From Branchipolynoe longqiensis (lineage: Eukaryota; Annelida; Polychaeta; Phyllodocida; Polynoidae), in NCBI GenBank assembly GCA_030323885.1, contig CM059192.1, forward strand, positions 68,150,785 through 68,214,784: a DNA stretch of 64,000 bases, read 5' to 3'. Each line of letters opens with the position of its first letter. Within the stretch, counting starts at the first letter, position 1. The notes beneath the pieces were generated by a model. The model saw only the letters and a list, made by a program, of their open reading frames with translations. It was not told the DNA's origin and searched no databases. Positions 11,106 through 22,253 of this stretch are shown here, in pieces. The translations under genes and the position numbers were made by a program.

Positions 11106-11475
11106 GCAGGCTTCTCAGCAATTTGAATCCCCGGCCGAGTCAAACCAATGACTTACGACATTGATAGGCCTACTTGTCGCTGCCTAGCCTGCCACTCGAC
11201 ATTACTAGGATCGGGCAAGAACTGTTTGGCTCAGTATCAGGATAATGTGAAATCGGGTCATGGTGACAGCAGCCTGGTCTCCCAGTGGGGCAGCACTATA
11301 AAGGTGCCATGAGCGCGCACTGTCACAAGTCGCCACCCATCCTGATAAGCCGGGCTAGGTAATGACAAGTGTCAATTTGATAATTAATTGGATTGACTCG
11401 ATTTGGATTCGAACTTCCTACCTTCCGTACAGGAAGCCTGCGCTCTACAGATTCGGCTACTGCGTCCGGTCTCCG
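11106..11475. repeat. SINE pair, plus 11106-11346 then minus head 11347-11475
   Basis: The plus copy (GAGTCAAACCAATGACTTA to CACCCATCCTGATA) is followed at once by the inverted head of a second copy, ending GATTCGGCTACTGCGTCCGG. A second example of the head-to-head arrangement. Confidence 0.78.
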
Positions 11476-11731
11476 AGGAATGCTCTACAGCGGGTTTCTG
11501 TATAGCTTTCTTATTCATATAACCAAACATGTGTTATGAGAGTCACGTGACGCACACAGGTATGTATGACCATGCAGTATTTCTTTAGCATTTTGTGTTT
11601 TGGCCTTTTGTAATTAATTAGAGTGTTGTGTTTATACAGTTGAATAATTTACTAGAATCCTACGGTCTTATATAGTGACGCTGATTATGTTAGGAAAGTA
11701 GCTGTAGGCTTACAACCAAACCACCACCTAC

Positions 11732-11851
11732 CCGTTGCAACATTTTGAAAGCCTCTCTGAAGAAGAAGAGTAGAATAAACAGGAGCACCCATCCCGATAG
11801 AATCTTCACCTCATCCTCCTTGACGCTCAAGTCACGGTGTGGGTTTGCAGT
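11732..11851 (-). CDS. TRPA1: TRPA1 S2 exon
   Basis: A 120-bp phase 0-0 exon, acceptor TTTAACACAG, donor GTAGGT. It encodes a charged stretch L-S-V-K-E-D-E-V-K and the hydrophobic S2 segment W-V-L-L-F-I-L-L-F-F-F-R-E-A-F-K, whose R-E-x-F-x-x end is as in other TRPA channels. The 27-bp minisatellite begins six bases upstream of the exon, so the array is the 3' end of the intron. Confidence 0.93.
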
Positions 11852-11857
11852 CTGTGT

Positions 11858-13125
11858 TAAATGGAGCGTAAACACAAACAGCTACATATGGAGTGTAAAC
11901 ACAAACAGCTACATATGGAGTATAAACACAAACAGCTACATATGGAGCATAAACACAAACAGCTACATATGGAGCATAAACACAAACAGCTACATATGGA
12001 GTGTAACACACACAGCTACATATGGGGTGTAAACACACACAGCTACATATGGAGTGTAAACACAAACAGCTACATATGGAGTATAACACAAACAGCTACA
12101 CATGGAGCATAAACACAAACAGCTACATATGGAGTGTAAACACACAGCTACATATGGAGTGTAAACACACACAGCTACATATGGAGTGTAAACACAAACA
12201 GCTACATATGGAGCATAAATACAAACAGATAGATATTGAGTGTAAATACAAACAGCTACATATGGAGCATAAATACAAACATATACATATGGTGTGTAAA
12301 CACAAACAGCTACATATGGAGTGTAAACACAAACAGCTACATATGGAGCATAAGCACAAACAGCTACATATGGAGTGTAAATACAAACAGCTACATCTGG
12401 AGCATAAACACAAACAGTTACATATGGAGCATAAACACAAACAGCTACATATGGAGCGTAAATACAAACAGATACATATGGAGCATAAACACAAAGAGCT
12501 ACATATGCAGCGTAAATACAAACAGATACATAGTGTTGTATGATTGCATTGAATATCTGGTCGTTATTTTACCACATATGTCTACATAAACACCAACAAC
12601 TACATATGGAGCATCAACACAAACAGCTACATATGGAGTGTAAACAGAAACAGCTACATATGGAGCATAAACACAAACAGCTACATATGGAGTGTAAACA
12701 CAAACAGATACATATGGAGCATCAACACAAACAGCTACATATGGAGCATAAACACAAACATATACATATGGAGTGTAAACACAAACAGCTACATATGGAG
12801 CATAAGCACAAACAGCTACATATGGAGTGTAAATACAAACAGCTACATCTGGAGCATAAACACAAACAGTTACATATGGAGCATAAACACAAACAGCTAC
12901 ATATGGAGCGTAAATACAAACAGCTACATATGGAGCATAAACACAAACAGCTACATATGGAGTGTAAACGCAAAGAGCTACATATGGAGCATAAATACAA
13001 ACAGCTACATATGGAGCATAAACACAAACAGCTACATATGGAGTGTAAACACAAACAGCTACATATGGAGCGTAAATACAAACAGATACATATGGAGCAT
13101 AAACACAAACAGCTACATACTGCTG
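11858..13125. repeat. 27-bp minisatellite, two arrays
   Basis: The unit is close to ATAAACACAAACAGCTACAT plus ATGGAGC (27 bp), with variants GTGTAAAC, AGATAC and CATCTGG. The arrays run 11858-12530 and 12592-13125, and each ends with a related tail, GATTGCATTGAATATCTGGT and GATTGCATTAAAGATCTGGT. The order of unit variants is repeated in both arrays, so the array with its tail was duplicated as a unit. Since 27 is a multiple of three, several frames stay open; they are not genes. Confidence 0.93.
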
Positions 13126-13440
13126 TAGATTGCATTAAAGATCTGGTCAAGTGATTTTATCACATATTTCTGACATGAATATTCTATGTTCTATATCTTA
13201 GTGAAAGATCATGCTCAGAATGGGCTATTTCAGCTCAAACTTATTAAGTCGGGATTGGTCTGCTCATCGCCATTAGACACTGAGTACCCCATGGCTAGGC
13301 CTATTATCAGTAGTTTTATGACATCACAGAGGGAAGACAAGGATGCGCTGATACAGGTCATGAGGCATACTCCGAAACCTTCAAATTTACTTGAGAAGGT
13401 TTGCGCTCGTTTCCAAGCATGTAATACAACAATCATTAGG

Positions 13441-13770
13441 GTTGATTGGTTGGTTGGTTGTTGGAGATTTATGTCCTGGCAACATCTAAGGTCATATCAG
13501 GATGGGCACCGACTTGTGACAGTGTGCACTCATGGTGAATTTATAGTGCTGCCCCATTGGGAGACCAGGCTATCAGCACCATTGACATGATATCCCACTC
13601 AGTCACATTATCGTGATACTGAACTAACCAGTCCTTGCCCTATCCTAGTAATACCGAGCAGCAGGCTAGGTAGCGACACGTACAATTTTGTAAGTCATTG
13701 ATTTGACTCGGCTGGGATTTGAAATCCCGACCTAAGCCTGCGCTCTACCAATTTGGCCACTGCGTCCAGT
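13441..13770 (-). repeat. tRNA-derived SINE
   Basis: A complete copy, from the ACATCTAAGGTCATATCAGG tail to CTCTACCAATTTGGCCACTG (tRNA-like head) on the minus strand. Confidence 0.8.
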
Positions 13771-14141
13771 GGATAATTGATAATATGAGTATAATGGGTT
13801 ATACATTGCATAATGCTTATATATCTGAATTATAACTATTATTTTCTTTGTTGTCCATATAAAACATATATATATATATATATTTTTAATACATAATATT
13901 GAGTATCAATAGTTGTGTAGTGTCAATAATGAATGTCAATAATTGTGTAGTGTCAGTTGGTGTGAACTGAGGACACAGTTCATGGGTAATCAGTTTACAG
14001 ATAATTATACTCATATATTTGCTTACACAGCACATATAGAGTGCTTTTAAAAGACGATGATATTTTCTTTGCTGTCTTTAAGTGATTTCTTTCGCAAATC
14101 AAGTCAGACACGTCTAAGGTCTGAGAATGATGGTGACTTAC

Positions 14142-14334
14142 CGCTCTCATGATGGCCTTATATGTCTGGTTGGCTTGCATGGATTTGTTGATGAAGATGG
14201 GACAGAATGAGACATCGTCCAGAATGACGTCCTTCAGTGCCTCGCCCACGACGGCCGTGTAGCATGTGAGTGAGAAGAGGAATCCCAGGTAGGTCACCAG
14301 GTTCACGTAGAACGTGATCCGTCCGAAGCGCACC
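14142..14334 (-). CDS. TRPA1: TRPA1 S1 exon
   Basis: A 193-bp exon, acceptor TTGTTCAG, donor GTAAGT. After the split Trp codon it encodes V-R-F-G-R-I-T-F-Y-V-N-L-V-T-Y-L-G-F, S1 through S-L-T-C-Y-T-A-V-V, and an extracellular S1-S2 loop containing two N-linked glycosylation sequons (N-K-S and N-Q-T). Leaves in phase 0 after M-R-A. A long GTTT-rich tandem tract begins about 20 bp upstream of its acceptor. Confidence 0.93.
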
Positions 14335-14355
14335 CTGAACAACAGAACAGCTGCT

Positions 14356-15330
14356 TGTTTGTGTGTTTGTCCATGAGTTGGTTTATGGGGTGGTTTGTGT
14401 GTTTGTTTATTTATGTGTTTGTTTATGTGTCTGGTTATTTGTTTGTTTATGTGTTTGTTATGTGTCTGTTCATGTGTCAGTTTGTATGTTAGTGTGTGTT
14501 TGTTCATGTGTTTGTTTATGTGTTAGTTTGTGTGTTTGTTTATGTTTGTTTATGTGTTAGTTTGTGTTTGTCTATGTGTTTGTCTGTGTCAGTTTATTTG
14601 TTTGTTTATGTGTTTTTATGTGTCTGTTTATGTGTTAGTTTGTGTTCGTTTGTATGTTAGTGTGTGTTTGTTTATGTGTTTGTTTATGTGTCTGTTCTTT
14701 TGTTTGTTTATGTGTTTGTTATGTGTCTGTTTATGTGTTAGTTTGTGTTCGTTTGTATGTTAGTGTGTATGTCAGTGTGTGTTTGGTTATGTGTTTGTTT
14801 ATGTGTTTGGTTATGTGTGTGTTTATGCGTTTGTTTATGTGTTTGTTTATGTGTTAGTTTGTGTGTTTGTTTATGTGTTTGTTTATGTGTTGTTATGTGT
14901 CTGGTTATGTGTTAGTTTGTGTTCGTTTGTATGTGTTTGTTTATGTGTTTGTTTATGTGTGTGTCTATGTGTTTGTTGATGTGTTAGTTTGTGGGTTTGT
15001 TTATGTGTTAGTTTGTGGGTTTGTTTATGTGTTAGTTTGTGTGTTTGTTTATGTGTTTGTTTGTGTTTGTTATGTGTGTGCTTATGTGTTTGTTTATTTA
15101 TTTATTTGTTTCTGTTTCTGCTTATCTGTCTGCTTATGTGTCTGTTTAGCTTTGCTTATGCGTTAGTTTATGCATTAGTATATCTGTTTGTTGATGTGTT
15201 TGTTTATGTATTGGTCTGTATATGTGTTTGTCTGTGTATGTGTTTGTGTGTTTCTTTGTTTGTGTTATATGTGTTAGTTTGTGTATTAGTGTTAGTTTGA
15301 TTGTATGTTAGCTTGTGTGTTAGTTTGTGG
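14356..15330. repeat. GTTT/ATGT-rich tandem tract
   Basis: Nearly 1 kb of TGTGTTTGTTTATG and TTAGTTTGTG words in irregular tandem. It begins about 20 bp upstream of the S1 exon acceptor, so in the pre-mRNA it is a CAAACACATAAA-rich intron end. Confidence 0.92.
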
Positions 15331-15528
15331 GAACCAGCACACGGTAACTCTGTGACGTCACTGCCCCGTCGCTTCATGGCAAACAACTGATTTATTTACA
15401 TTAGGAAAGATGTCGCTTTATATAATAATATGGATTTAAAAAAACCTGTATGTAGGGTATTTTGAATACATGGTATTAATATGGAAATGACTGAGTAGGA
15501 TATTATCACACTGTGTAAAAAGAATTAC

Positions 15529-15599
15529 CATTTTTGGTAGAGCACCGTCTGGCAAAGCGGGTGAGACAGCAACGTATCCCTCTCGTGTTGAACCATGGA
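15529..15599 (-). CDS. TRPA1: TRPA1 pre-S1 exon (H-P-L-C block)
   Basis: A 71-bp exon, acceptor CTGATGCAG, donor GTAATT. It encodes S-M-V-Q-H-E-R-D-T-L-L-S-H-P-L-C and ends Y-Q-K plus TG, completed to Trp by the next exon. This is the M-V-Q ... H-P-V-C ... K-W segment directly before S1 in TRPA1. A truncated second copy of the exon lies 142 bp upstream (15694-15741). Confidence 0.93.
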
Positions 15600-15830
15600 C
15601 TGCATCAGGAATCAATGTATCACCAACACACCATCAACACTTCCCTAACACACTAGTAAACCATCAGTAACACACCAGTAACATAGCAACATGGCAAAGT
15701 GGGTGAGACAGCAACGTATCCCTCTCGTCCTGAACCATGGACTGCACCAGGAATCAATGTATCACCAACACACCATCAACACTTCCCTAACACACTAGTA
15801 ATACATCATCAACACACCAGTAACATGCCA
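15548..15830. repeat. 142-bp tandem duplication across the pre-S1 exon
   Basis: GGCAAAGYGGGTGAGACAGC ... CACCAGTAACAT is present twice. The left copy includes the 5' part of the live exon; the right copy carries the truncated exon. Confidence 0.9.
15694..15741 (-). pseudogene. Truncated duplicate of the pre-S1 exon
   Basis: The acceptor CTGGTGCAG and the codons for S-M-V-Q-D-E-R-D-T-L-L-S-H-P-L-C are present, but homology stops after the Cys and no donor equivalent follows. It arose by tandem duplication of about 142 bp covering the exon 5' part and its upstream intron. The one amino-acid change is H to D. If spliced it would run into a stop, so it is probably a dead exon or a decoy acceptor. 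Confidence 0.85.
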
Positions 15831-16029
15831 AAGCTTGTTTTATTAATGACACCTCTAGAGCACATTGATTTGTTATCATATCATCAGCTATTGGACGTCA
15901 AACAAATGATCATCCTGACATATTTCTATGGAGGAAATGCGCTACCGCCACATAGGCTACTACTCTTTCCGATAAGCAGCAAGGGGTCTTTTATTTGCAC
16001 TTTCCCACAGACCGGTAGCACATACCACA

Positions 16030-16304
16030 GGTGTCCTCTCCCATGTCTATCCAGCCTTCTCTCAAATGCTTCTATCCTTGGTGCTTTTACCAGGAAGACT
16101 GTTCCATGGATCTGTCACTCGAAAGAAAAATGAGTGTTTCTTGACCTCAAGTCTGGGCCTCCCCTTGAAGATCTTATATTGCTGTGCTCTGGTGTTGCTG
16201 TCTATTCTGAGGTTAAACAAAGCCGTTGTGACATCACTGTCATGGACTCCAGTAATAATCTTATAAATCTCTATCATATCTCCCCTGAGACGACGATATG
16301 ACAA
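16030..16304 (-). pseudogene. LINE ORF2 C-terminal fragment
   Basis: The minus strand reads Y-R-R-L-R-G-D-M-I-E-I-Y-K-I-I-T-G, then Y-K-I-F-K-G-R-P-R-L-E-V and R-V-T-D-P-W-N-S-L-P, the well-known tail of CR1/RTE-like reverse transcriptase ORFs, with a frameshift after S-L-P. It lies directly beside the TRPA1 exon at 16312, which it does not overlap. Confidence 0.8.
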
Positions 16305-16311
16305 TACTTAC

Positions 16312-16389
16312 ATTCAGGGCCAAGTAGCGTCTGTTGATAGACGCCGGATCATCTGGGCCAGGGTCTATGTACTGGTAGTCGAATGACAT
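16312..16389 (-). CDS. TRPA1: TRPA1 linker exon (F-D-Y block)
   Basis: A 78-bp phase 0-0 exon, acceptor CTGTTTTAG, donor GTAAGT. It encodes M-S-F-D-Y-Q-Y-I-D-P-G-P and R-R-Y-L-A-L-N, equivalent to the N-F-K-Y-L ... A-L-N segment of TRPA1. It opens with ATG, but upstream exons splice in frame, so this is not taken as a start codon. Confidence 0.92.
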
Positions 16390-16907
16390 CTAAAACAGAC
16401 AACTGGAAGATTTAGGACTGTGGAAAACAGGGAAACAGAGAGGTGGTTAAGAGGCCATCAAAGATGTGATGTCCCAACGATTCTTTAAGGGAAAATGAAG
16501 TGGAGTGATGAAGAAGAGCATCATATTGCAATTAAATATCATTTATCAACTTTGCTCAACCCCCCTCCTCTAAATTCACACATAGATTCACTACTCTATA
16601 CTATATACTACGGTATATATAGTTAGTATATAAATATACGGGTATAAATCATCGGTATGAGGTTTTCCTATTACTATTACCATTCTTCTTATATTATCTT
16701 TAAGGTCCAATTACGGACGAATGTTGATTAACTGCAGCATACTGGCCTATGGTGGCGCCGCCACCGGCAGTTCTTGTCACTTATCTCTCTCGCTGTATTG
16801 ATCATCCTGTTGCAAAAAACTTGATATATGTACATTGTATATACTATGCTATATACAACGTACATATATCGTCCATATAACACAAGATGGAATAGAGTGG
16901 TTCTCAC

Positions 16908-16967
16908 GGTGAGATTAATGTCCTCGTCGTCTCTGCATGACCTCTCCACACAGTGGTCCAGCACCAC
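16908..16967 (-). CDS. TRPA1: TRPA1 linker exon (V-L-D-x-C block)
   Basis: A 60-bp phase 0-0 exon, acceptor TTGTTACAG, donor GTGAGA. It encodes V-V-L-D-H-C-V-E-R-S-C-R-D-D-E-D, which matches the L-L-D-x-C segment that follows the L-P-E block in TRPA1. Several cysteines lie here, in the region where electrophile-reactive cysteines occur in vertebrate TRPA1; whether these have that role is not shown. Confidence 0.92.
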
Positions 16968-17316
16968 CTGTAACAAGGACATTGGTTTGTGTTGATGTTT
17001 ACACAAATACAGTGAAAGCCCGTTATAATGAATTCGGATAGAGCGCGGTCATTCATTGGACCCAGAATTCTTTAATTCAAAGGTAATTCAGTAAACTGAA
17101 CCCCCATTTAACTCGAACCTGCTGTTTTGCCATGACATTGTATGGATCCCGAGGATTGTATTATAACGGGGTTTCACTGTATAATCAATAGCGAGTTCTG
17201 ATTTTTTTTTGGTAAACAATTTATTTGAGCAGAATACACTTTTATTTTCAAAGCCGAGGCACTTGTCTTCCGGTCACAATCAATGCCTTGCATAGCATAA
17301 GTATTTAATTGATTAA

Positions 17317-17905
17317 TTAATTGGAGTGTTGGGTCCTAGCAACATCTACGGTCATATCAGGGCAGGTCCCGATTTGTGATTATATACACTAACGGTGGCT
17401 TTGCATTGTTGACCACAGATATCAATTTCTATTTCTGATATTCATAATGCTTAGCATTGTGAAAGTTGATACATGCTAGCTCACTCAGTCACATTATTCT
17501 GATATCGAGCCAACCAGTGTTTGTCCTATCGCATTGCCAGTGTTGCCGAGCCACATGTAAGGCAACAAGATGTATAAATATTGAAAGCCTTTAGTTTTTG
17601 TTTGTTTGAGTTTTAGATCCTGGCAACATCTAAGGTCATATCATGACGGGTACTGACTTGAGCACACTCATGGCAACTTCATGGTGCTGCCCCACTTCAT
17701 AGTGCTGCCTGACTGGAAGACCGGGCCACTGGCACCATAACCTGATTTTCCACTCAGTCACATTATCCTGATACTGAGCTAACCAGTCCTTGCCCTATCC
17801 TAGTAATGCCCAATGCCCGACTATGAAGCCACACGTAACAATTTTGTAAGTCATTTAGTTTGTAAGTATTTAGTTTGACTCGGCCAGTGATTGAACTCAC
17901 GGTGA
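17317..17905 (-). repeat. Two diverged SINE copies
   Basis: Fragments at 17317-17570 and 17600-17905, each with CATCTAAGGTCATATCA-type tails and CACATTATCCTGATACTGAG. Confidence 0.72.
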
Positions 17906-17918
17906 GCAGCGGACTTTT

Positions 17919-18238
17919 TTAAGTTGCATAGTCCGATGGGTTTTGAGTTTCTGTCTTTTTTTGAGATAAACATATTAGGATGATTTTCATTTCTACCTTA
18001 CTTTAGTTAGAAGTAACCTTGATTTGAAATAGCTAAGTTTTGAGATATCTGAAGTGCAAACATGCAAAATTAGGTTTCTGCAGTAATAGGTTTTATTACA
18101 TTGCCTCAGTATTCCCTTCTATGTGGTGCCAAATGTTTAATAAGTGCACCAGTATCTAAGTTATGTATGTAGAATCAAATCGAGACACTTGTTTTGGTTT
18201 TGAAAGTTTGTTGTTTTCATCGGACTATACAGCTTTAA
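17919..18238. mobile_element. TTAA-flanked MITE
   Basis: About 320 bp, with the same inverted ends (AAGTTGCATAGTCCGATG, CATCGGACTATACAGCTTTAA) and a deletion of the middle landmark. Confidence 0.78.
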
Positions 18239-18639
18239 ATACAGGGATGAAAGTGGTCTCCGACTAAAATCGCGGAAATCAAGTCGAGATTATTACACCA
18301 ACGGCGAATTTACGCGAAAACGCGGATCTTCTCCCATAGGATTAGCACTGTCAGGGAATTGCAGAAAAATGCCAGAAGTAAGGTTTCAGCTATCTTCGTT
18401 GTGCCTATATTATCGGCCATACCCAATTTGTTCTGACAACATCTAAGGTCATATAAGAACCAGATTCGTTGTCATACACATCTTGATTCCTAGGGATTTT
18501 GTGAACGTTAATCAGTGAATATTTTTTTTTAATCGCGGAAATCCGCGAAATCGCGGCGACCTTTTATCCCTGTAAATACTACAAAAGTTGATGGCATACA
18601 TGTCAATTGAAAAAAAATAATAATGGCCTTATGACTTAC

Positions 18640-18724
18640 CATGGCGGCGTCCGGTAGCCTGGCAACCAGTCTGTCTACGGGGTTCAACCCTCGGCTGTCA
18701 CGGACGTTCATGCAGTCGCGCCAG
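18640..18724 (-). CDS. TRPA1: TRPA1 linker exon (W-R-D-C block)
   Basis: An 85-bp exon, acceptor TCCGCTAG, donor GTAAGT. It encodes W-R-D-C-M-N-V-R-D, then L-V-A-R-L-P-D-A-A-M. In known TRPA1 proteins the region after the ankyrin repeats has a W-D-E-C-L motif followed by a Y-L-P-E block, and this exon matches both in order and spacing. It forms part of the coupling region between the ankyrin domain and the membrane domain. Confidence 0.93.
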
Positions 18725-18984
18725 CTAGCGGACACAAGACGTGTTCAAGGTCAAGGTCAAGTTGGAAAGCTATTTACAATTCCAATACTATTGTAATATC
18801 GATTCGCAAATGGCATTGGGTGTTTACTTGCTATGTATTGGAATTACCCAAATTTTTTGAATGGGCCTAAAATATTTACCTACGAATGATGGGATACATT
18901 TGCACAATTTTACACAAACTTGAATTTAGACCATTTAAAAGACATACATTTTGAGGGGGATGAGTGTAGTACTCAGTAGTAGTA

Positions 18985-19150
18985 GTCTACACTAGAGCTA
19001 GACAGACAGGTAGGCATGGGAATGGTGATTGCATCAGGGAGCCTCGGAAGTAAAATTGTTAGCACGCTAGCCCCGGAATGGCAAGAAGTGTGGGTTCGAA
19101 TCCTGCTCTAGATGCAATATTTCCCATTTTCATCACGTATATGACAATAC
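18985..19150 (+). repeat. Second tRNA-derived SINE family (GGGAGCCT type)
   Basis: GGGAGCCTCGGAAGTAAAATTGTTAGCACGC ... GGGTTCGAATCCTGCTCTAG shows a tRNA-like A and B box and the tail AATATTTCCCATTTTCATC. It is the same family as 33007-33500. Confidence 0.75.
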
Positions 19151-19713
19151 CAACCTGTTTGTGCACTGCACTTTTGTGCTCATGGTACTTTATCCTAATT
19201 TGGCACCCCAATCAGGGTCACTCAGTCAGTGCCATTAGGAAGGAGCTTAGTCATGCCGGAGCTAATATAAAATGGGGTTCACTGAAAGGACACAGCTCGA
19301 CCCTTTCAGATTTACACGTGCTGGTTGATGTGGCCGAGCACTTGCAATTTGACCATATTTCACACATTGAACATCCCTTAAAAATTGAGCAATTTGGATT
19401 CTGGTTGTCATAGATTCAATTATGTTTGGAACGGGATATGGTGGTGGTGGTTTAGAGGGGTGAAAGCATGTTCAGATTGCTTTTCACACTATAAGATCTG
19501 TCACATTTGATCAATATGAGTGGAGATTCCATAAATATTAATGTTCTTCATAGTCCAAACAATGTTCTGAAGCGGGGTGGGGGTGGGATGCGGGTCAAAG
19601 GGGGCAACAACATGTGCAAATTGCTTTTCACGCTACAAGATAAGTCACGTTTGAAAACCTTTGATGATCCATAAGTTGTGTGTGTGTATGTTTTTTAAAG
19701 AGATAAATCACTT

Positions 19714-20029
19714 TTAAAGTTGCATTGTCCAATGGCTTTGAGTTTCTGTCATTTTCTGAGATAAATACATTAAATTGATCATTATAAGCTACTTTACTTT
19801 AGGTTGAAGTAACTTTTAGTTTAAATGGCTAACCTTGGAGATATTTGAAGTGACAACATGCCAAATTAATTTTGGCAAGCACGCCAAAACTCTGATGCCA
19901 CAATGTTCTGAAGTGGGGTGGGGGGTGCTTAATAACTGTACCAGTATCGAAGATAAATATGCAAAATCAAATGTAGGTAAGTGTTTTGGTTTGGAAAATT
20001 TGATGCTTCATCGGACTATGCCACTTTAA
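19714..20029. mobile_element. TTAA-flanked MITE
   Basis: Ends TTAAAGTTGCATTGTCCAATG and CATCGGACTATGCCACTTTAA. The centre holds a G-rich GTTCTGAAGTGGGGTGGGGG segment that also occurs outside at 19565. Confidence 0.75.
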
Positions 20030-20270
20030 CTTATAATGGGTCAGAAAACCAGTGCATCGACATTGGATACAAATTTATTCTGAAGAATAAAATACAGACA
20101 CCGAACCTCTTATCCAGCTTCCAGAAATCCAGAAAAGCAGCTATTTTTAAAAATTGCCTAGCGTTACATTTTACTGTATACATGGTACAATATTATATAT
20201 ATTAAGAATGTTAAATGGATTAATACAGATTAAACAGACCCAGCTTTAGAAGTGCATTAATTTGTTTCTG

Positions 20271-20620
20271 TTAAAGTTGCAGAGTCCGATGCTTTTGAGT
20301 TTCTGCTATTTTCTGAGATAAATATATTATACTAATCGTTATAATCCACTTTACTTTAGTTTGAAGTAACTTTAATTTTAAATGTACAGGTTTGGAGATA
20401 TTTGATGTCAAAACATGCCAAAATAATTTTTGCAAGCACGCCAAAACTCTGACACCATAGACTTCAGTAGTAACGAGTTCTATTAATTTGACTTATTATG
20501 CCCTTCTATGCAGCAACAAATGCTTAATAAGTGCACCAGTATCTAAGTTGAATATGTAGAATCTAGATAAGTGTTTTGGTTTTGAAAATTTGATATTTTC
20601 ATTGGACTATGCAACTTTAA
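20271..20620. mobile_element. TTAA-flanked MITE
   Basis: A 350-bp copy with TTAA at each end and the usual GCCAAAACTCTGACACCATAG centre. It lies 240 bp from the preceding copy in the same intron. Confidence 0.8.
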
Positions 20621-20869
20621 ATACAATTCAGTTCTTTACTTTTCATTGTTTATTTCATATTTTAAGTATATACATAGGCTCTCCCCAGAAAACCGGAAAA
20701 TCCAGAAATCCAAGCAACTTCCAGTCCCAAGCTTGTCGGATATTTTGTCCGGTGCCTGTATTAGGAAAAAAAATAATAAAAGGGAAAATAACCCAACTGC
20801 ACCAGAAAGCTCAGATCAGGAAAGGAAAAGAAAAAAAAGTCAGTGAATAGTATGAGTAACTGCAGTGGT

Positions 20870-21190
20870 TGGCTGTTGGAGTTTTACGTCCTGGCAACAT
20901 CTATGGTCATATCAGGACGGGTACCAACAGTGTGGCACTCAGGGCGACTTTATAGTGCTGCCACACTGGGAAATCAGACCACTGGCACTATGACCTGATA
21001 TCCTACTCAGTCACATTATCATGATACTGAGCTAACCAGCCCTTGCCCTATCCTATTAATGCCGAGCGCGAAGCCAGGAAGCGATAAGTACCAATTTTGT
21101 AAGTCATTAGTTTGGCTCGACCGGGAATCGAACGCCCGACCTTCTACAGGGGAAGCCTGCACTCTATCAATTCGGCCACCGCGTCTGGTC
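20870..21190 (-). repeat. tRNA-derived SINE
   Basis: Full-length minus copy, with the head on the minus strand (GGTGGCCGAATTGATAGAG ...) and the AACATCTATGGTCATATCAGG tail. Confidence 0.8.
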
Positions 21191-21412
21191 TACTACAATG
21201 TACAGGCAACTTTGGGTCGGGTAGTTTTGAGTGATGCCTGTTGGGAGTGTAATGACGGATTAACCAGCGCTGACTGATGCTCATAGATAAGAACAACCCC
21301 GAGTGTTCTGTCAACGCTGTCCTCTCAGACGGGGTGGTCTGGTTATGAATGCCCCTTTCTGGGCAGGATGGATCTAGTTGAGGTTATCAAGAATAACACT
21401 TGATAGAGAGTG

Positions 21413-21755
21413 TTTGTTTGTTGTTGTTTTACATCCTAGCAACATCTAAGGTCATATCAGGATGGGTACCGACTTGTGACAGTGCACACTCATGGTGACT
21501 TGATAGTGCTGTCCCACTGGGAAACCAGGCCGCCGGCACCATGACCTGATATCCCACTCAGTCACATTATGCTGACACTGAGCACACCAGTCCTTGCCCT
21601 GTCCTAATAATGCCGAGCGCCTGGCTAGGAAGCGACAAGTATCAATTTTTAAGTCATTGGTTTGACTCGACCAGGGTTCGAACCCATGACTGCACGATCT
21701 ACCAGCACGGGAGATGGACGCTCTAACTCATTCAGCCATCCCGTCTGGTCCGATA
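21413..21755 (-). repeat. tRNA-derived SINE
   Basis: Full-length minus copy with B box GGTTCGAACCC at 21680 and the GACGGGATGGCTGAATGAG head at 21727-21750. Confidence 0.82.
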
Positions 21756-21932
21756 GAGAGTGTGCAATGAATGCTCCGCGTGTAAACTGTCATTTGTACT
21801 CCTCACGTAGAATAGTGTAATGGTCTGCACTACTGACCTCTCGGGCAAGAAGCCGGATAGACAGGTAGGTGTGGGTAGGGTGGTGCCATCAGATGAGGTG
21901 TGGCACAAGGGGTATAGATAGCCAACAATCCT

Positions 21933-22253
21933 AGGCCGTGTTCAAGGTACGCCTCTGAGGTGCCGCGGAGAAATTCCTGATGTCACGCTAATCTGAATGA
22001 CTTTAGCTGTTGGTCGCCTAGAAAATGGTGGCCCACATGGGGGGGAAGCCATTTGCAATGGAAAAGAAGAGCTCTGATTGGCTGAAACCACTGAATTCGG
22101 CAGCCATTTTCGAGGCACTTTTTGACTCCTGTCTGAAAAGGGAGACGTCTCTGAGACGACTCGGAGGCATCCCTGAATGCAAATAAGCCAAAAAGATGTC
22201 TCGCAGCCGTCTCGGAGTTGACTCGGAGGCGTAGGCCTACCTTGAATGCGGCT
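21933..22253. mobile_element. GGCCGCGTTCAGGGT-type MITE, diverged copy
   Basis: Ends AGGCCGTGTTCAAGGTACGCC and the inverted ACCTTGAATGCGGCT. The inside contains TCTCGGAG-type repeats, GTTGGTCGCCTAGAAAATGG and TGATTGGCTGAAACCACTGA, shared with 23781-24096. Confidence 0.75.

Noticed and set aside
11858..13125. CRISPR-like array of short repeats
   Set aside because: Units are contiguous without unique spacers, and the DNA is animal. It is a minisatellite.
11861..13154. Long ORFs with a nine-residue repeat (K-H-K-Q-L-H-M-E-x) on both strands
   Set aside because: They are by-products of the 27-bp minisatellite, whose period is a multiple of three; several frames are open on both strands.
13186..13590. 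134-codon plus-strand ORF after the minisatellite
   Set aside because: Its second half is SINE sequence; the first half has no known domain and no splice context that I can support.
14363..15300. Cys/Val-rich membrane-protein-like ORFs on the plus strand
   Set aside because: Simple translation of the GTTT/ATGT tandem tract; low complexity in all frames.
19078..19413. 111-codon plus-strand ORF
   Set aside because: It starts inside a SINE and has no recognisable domain; it is in a TRPA1 intron.
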